Shown: positions 14,687 to 16,158 of the stretch, piece by piece
How the letters are laid out: every line of letters starts with the position of its first letter
Numbering within the stretch: the stretch's first letter is position 1
From: Methanosarcinales archaeon
Lineage (GTDB): Archaea > Halobacteriota > Syntropharchaeia > Alkanophagales > Methanospirareceae
DNA length: 16,158 nucleotides
NCBI GenBank assembly: GCA_025464645.1
Contig: JAODGF010000025.1
Span: 2,385 to 18,542, forward strand
Reading direction: 5' to 3'
The notes under the pieces: generated by a model
Database searches by the model: none
What the model saw: the letters and a program-made list of their open reading frames with translations, nothing else
Told to the model about the DNA's origin: nothing
Position numbers and translations under genes: made by a program

Positions 14687-14905
14687 TCAGAACACCAGAT
14701 CTACCATATCTTGTGCCACTTTTGCATTCATCAGATAGTCATCCACACTTGCGATTAGCGACCCTATTTTTTCAGCTTCAAAATATGTTACCGCGCCCTT
14801 TTCCTCTATATCTGTTTTCATATTGACCATATTATCCGGCATCAAAGGAATCGCTACAAAATACGCCTTTGGTCCGCATATTTGAATTTCCGCTTTTGTT
14901 TTCAT
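14687..14905 (-). CDS. pcc1: KEOPS complex subunit Pcc1-like protein
   Basis: The 72-aa protein fits the CTAG/Pcc1 family, the dimerising subunit of the KEOPS complex that makes N6-threonylcarbamoyladenosine on ANN-decoding tRNAs. It shows an N-terminal strand (AEIQICGP), the LMPDNM segment (21-26) matching the family's L-x-PDN, then a strand followed by IGSLIASVDDYLMN (47-60), which matches the conserved SL-x-x-x-x-DD-x-L helix. It is slightly short for the family, and no other KEOPS gene is nearby. The ATG has no Shine-Dalgarno; a TATA box about 30 nt upstream implies a leaderless mRNA. The call rests on motif recognition in a small protein and is moderately sure. Confidence 0.68.
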   Translation of the reverse strand: MKTKAEIQICGPKAYFVAIPLMPDNMVNMKTDIEEKGAVTYFEAEKIGSLIASVDDYLMNAKVAQDMVDLVF

Positions 14906-14909
14906 CTGA

Positions 14910-14920
14910 ATAAATTTATT
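14910..14920 (+). promoter_or_regulatory. Candidate TATA box for the nucleotidyltransferase gene
   Basis: The AATAAATTTATT palindrome (14909-14920) contains a plus-strand TATA-like core about 33 nt before the ATG at 14950, predicting a transcription start close to the ATG. It also sits at the expected transcription start of the divergent pcc1 gene. The plus-strand TTATAAAAAA at 14931 is too close to the ATG to serve this gene. Confidence 0.4.
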
Positions 14921-14930
14921 TGATTTACGC

Positions 14931-14940
14931 TTATAAAAAA
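14931..14940 (-). promoter_or_regulatory. Candidate TATA box for pcc1
   Basis: The minus strand reads TTTTTTATAA, centred about 30 nt before the pcc1 ATG at 14905. That fits leaderless transcription and the lack of a Shine-Dalgarno. It overlaps the expected transcription start zone of the plus-strand gene. Confidence 0.5.
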
Positions 14941-14949
14941 AATAGAGAA

Positions 14950-16158
14950 ATGTTTGACTACGTGGTGGTTGTGGTTAGTGACGAGCCGAAAGTAAAGAAG
15001 TTGGAGCGCTCTTCGCTAACAGAGAATGTACTTCTCAACTCAACTTTTATACCCGTTTCCGAAAGTGGGTGGAATGGCGCTGCGGGCAATGGGCTTGGCA
15101 CACTGTTCGCAATAGAAAATGCATCCCATGCTACTGGGATAGACCTTGTGGATGAAGTGAAAAAAGGAAAAAGTGTTCTTATCGTGCATACCGCAGGTGA
15201 GGGCACCAGAAACATCCTCGCCAGAACCTGTAGGAACAAGGCATTCATTATGGTTCCAAAGCTCATGATTTTGGAAGGAGTGATAAAGCAGTTTCAGGAT
15301 CTTGCGATTCCTTCTCGCTTTATGGTTACGTGGGGCGACCAACTCTTGTTATTCCGTGATAGTGCAGAGGATATAAAGAAATGCGCACAGAGCACGCATG
15401 TTATGCTCTTTGGCTTAAAGACGAGGCTCACGAAGGAGGTGGCAAGCAACTACGGCATTCAGATAGTGAAGAGTGCGGAGGACAGAATAGAAGGTTCCGA
15501 ACTTCTCGATTTCGATGACACTCGCAACTACGAAGTGGTAAAAAGAAAGCTGGAAAAGCGAGGTGGTGGCGAAGTGATGGTGAACCTGGGGATATTTACG
15601 ATGAGTGGTGTTTTAGCAGAACACATGCGCGATGCGTTTAGCGATAATCTGAGAGAGAGAAGAGGAAAGTTCAACTCGGATGAGTTATGGCAATTATGGA
15701 TTTCACCTGAGCCTCTTACCGATCACTGGCTACAAGGGCGTGCAGATAGAATAAAGAATGAGATATTACGTACAGAGTCAATAGCAGTGATAAAAAGCTT
15801 CCCTTTAAGCAGTAAAACAGCATGGCTGGATTTCGGGACGAATAAGAGTTATTACGAAAATATGATGAGGATTCTGGCAGAGGACGATGTTGGAATGAGA
15901 TTACGAGAGTTTTTAGGTGTTGAAATTAAAGTTTCCTCAGTAAATGAAGGGTGTGAAGTTTTGGATTCGATATATGAGAATGCGGAATTTGAGAAGGGTA
16001 AGGTAAAGAACAGTGTTATATCGAACTCAACTGCTAAACAAGTACAGCTCGAGCGTGCATGCGTGATAAATTGTAGGTTAAACAGAATACGGGGAAAGAA
16101 CTGTGTTGTTTACAACGTGGTTGACCATGCGGAACTCGAACTCGAAGATTGCTTCCTC
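14950..16158 (+). CDS. Putative sugar-1-phosphate nucleotidyltransferase, fucose-pyrophosphorylase-like, with beta-helix tail (partial)
   Basis: My own translation gives 403 codons open to the right edge. The pattern is that of a nucleotide-sugar pyrophosphorylase, especially the fucose-1-phosphate type seen in FUK/FKP proteins: GNGLGTLFAI (47-56, like GSGGATLNAL), VLIVHTAGEGTRN (76-88, the nucleotide loop), TWGDQLLLF (127-135, with the metal-site Asp130), VNLGIFTMSG (211-220) and AWLDFGTNKSYYENM (291-305, the sugar-side W-x-D-x-GT). From about residue 350, regularly spaced V/I/C residues suggest a left-handed beta-helix. Fucokinase-FKP proteins can carry a GHMP kinase after this; whether one follows lies beyond the window. 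The start is the first ATG after the divergent promoter, with no Shine-Dalgarno. The sugar and nucleotide cannot be told from sequence. Confidence 0.68.
   Translation, partial: MFDYVVVVVSDEPKVKKLERSSLTENVLLNSTFIPVSESGWNGAAGNGLGTLFAIENASHATGIDLVDEVKKGKSVLIVHTAGEGTRNILARTCRNKAFIMVPKLMILEGVIKQFQDLAIPSRFMVTWGDQLLLFRDSAEDIKKCAQSTHVMLFGLKTRLTKEVASNYGIQIVKSAEDRIEGSELLDFDDTRNYEVVKRKLEKRGGGEVMVNLGIFTMSGVLAEHMRDAFSDNLRERRGKFNSDELWQLWISPEPLTDHWLQGRADRIKNEILRTESIAVIKSFPLSSKTAWLDFGTNKSYYENMMRILAEDDVGMRLREFLGVEIKVSSVNEGCEVLDSIYENAEFEKGKVKNSVISNSTAKQVQLERACVINCRLNRIRGKNCVVYNVVDHAELELEDCFL

Noticed and set aside
1..16158. CRISPR arrays, insertion sequences, att sites, defence systems
   Set aside because: No spaced direct repeats, transposase or integrase motifs, or terminal inverted repeats were seen; the tRNA-Lys has no partial copy nearby that would suggest an integrated element.

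Overview
This window looks like a core housekeeping segment of an archaeal chromosome, most likely from an anaerobic euryarchaeon. The evidence is an archaeal RNA polymerase gene order (H, B, A', A''), L30e and a short two-KH NusA beside S12 and S7, a KEOPS Pcc1-like protein, a stand-alone TRAM protein, an AmrS-type radical SAM protein, archaeal TATA boxes and several apparently leaderless starts. The style (AGA/AGG and ATA-rich codons, moderate GC, Glu/Lys-rich proteins) made me think of methanogen or ANME relatives, but there is no rRNA or other marker to settle this. Against a simple methanogen assignment, RpoB is one uninterrupted chain, whereas methanogens, Archaeoglobus and haloarchaea usually carry split B''/B' genes.

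Layout. Positions 1-1044 (minus) hold the AmrS-like radical SAM gene, cut by the left edge only near its C-terminus. A 124-bp divergent promoter region (1045-1168) separates it from a plus-strand series: topA (1169-3223), pncC/cinA-like (about 3186-3686), tRNA-Lys(UUU) (3664-3737, overlapping the end of pncC), rpoH (3751-3987), fused rpoB (4004-7381), rpoA1 (7393-9978), rpoA2 (9982-11334), rpl30e (11336-11722), nusA (11719-12153), rpsL (12178-12606) and rpsG (12619-13179). The genes are spaced by a few bases or overlap, and no terminator is visible inside the series. It therefore reads as one transcription/translation super-operon with a tRNA embedded in it.

After S7 the usual EF-2/EF-1alpha/S10 genes do not follow. 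Instead there is a strong TATA box, a leader of about 110 nt with a possible 12-codon upstream ORF and an 11-bp hairpin, then a 71-aa TRAM-domain protein (13351-13566) and a hairpin/T-tract terminator (13594-13633). Convergent to it on the minus strand lie a DUF21-CBS membrane protein (13625-14626) and, upstream of that, a Pcc1-like gene (14687-14905). A 44-bp intergenic region with interleaved TATA boxes separates pcc1 from a plus-strand sugar nucleotidyltransferase with a beta-helix tail, related in pattern to fucose-1-phosphate pyrophosphorylases (14950 to beyond the right edge).

There is no evidence of a mobile element, CRISPR array, intein or pseudogene. The most interesting points are the tRNA-Lys embedded between pncC and the polymerase operon, the structured leader of the TRAM gene, the fused RpoB, the extended RpoA'' N-terminus, the NADYDGD active-site variant in RpoA', and the FKP-like nucleotidyltransferase in an archaeon. 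No gap without a gene exceeds 300 bases.
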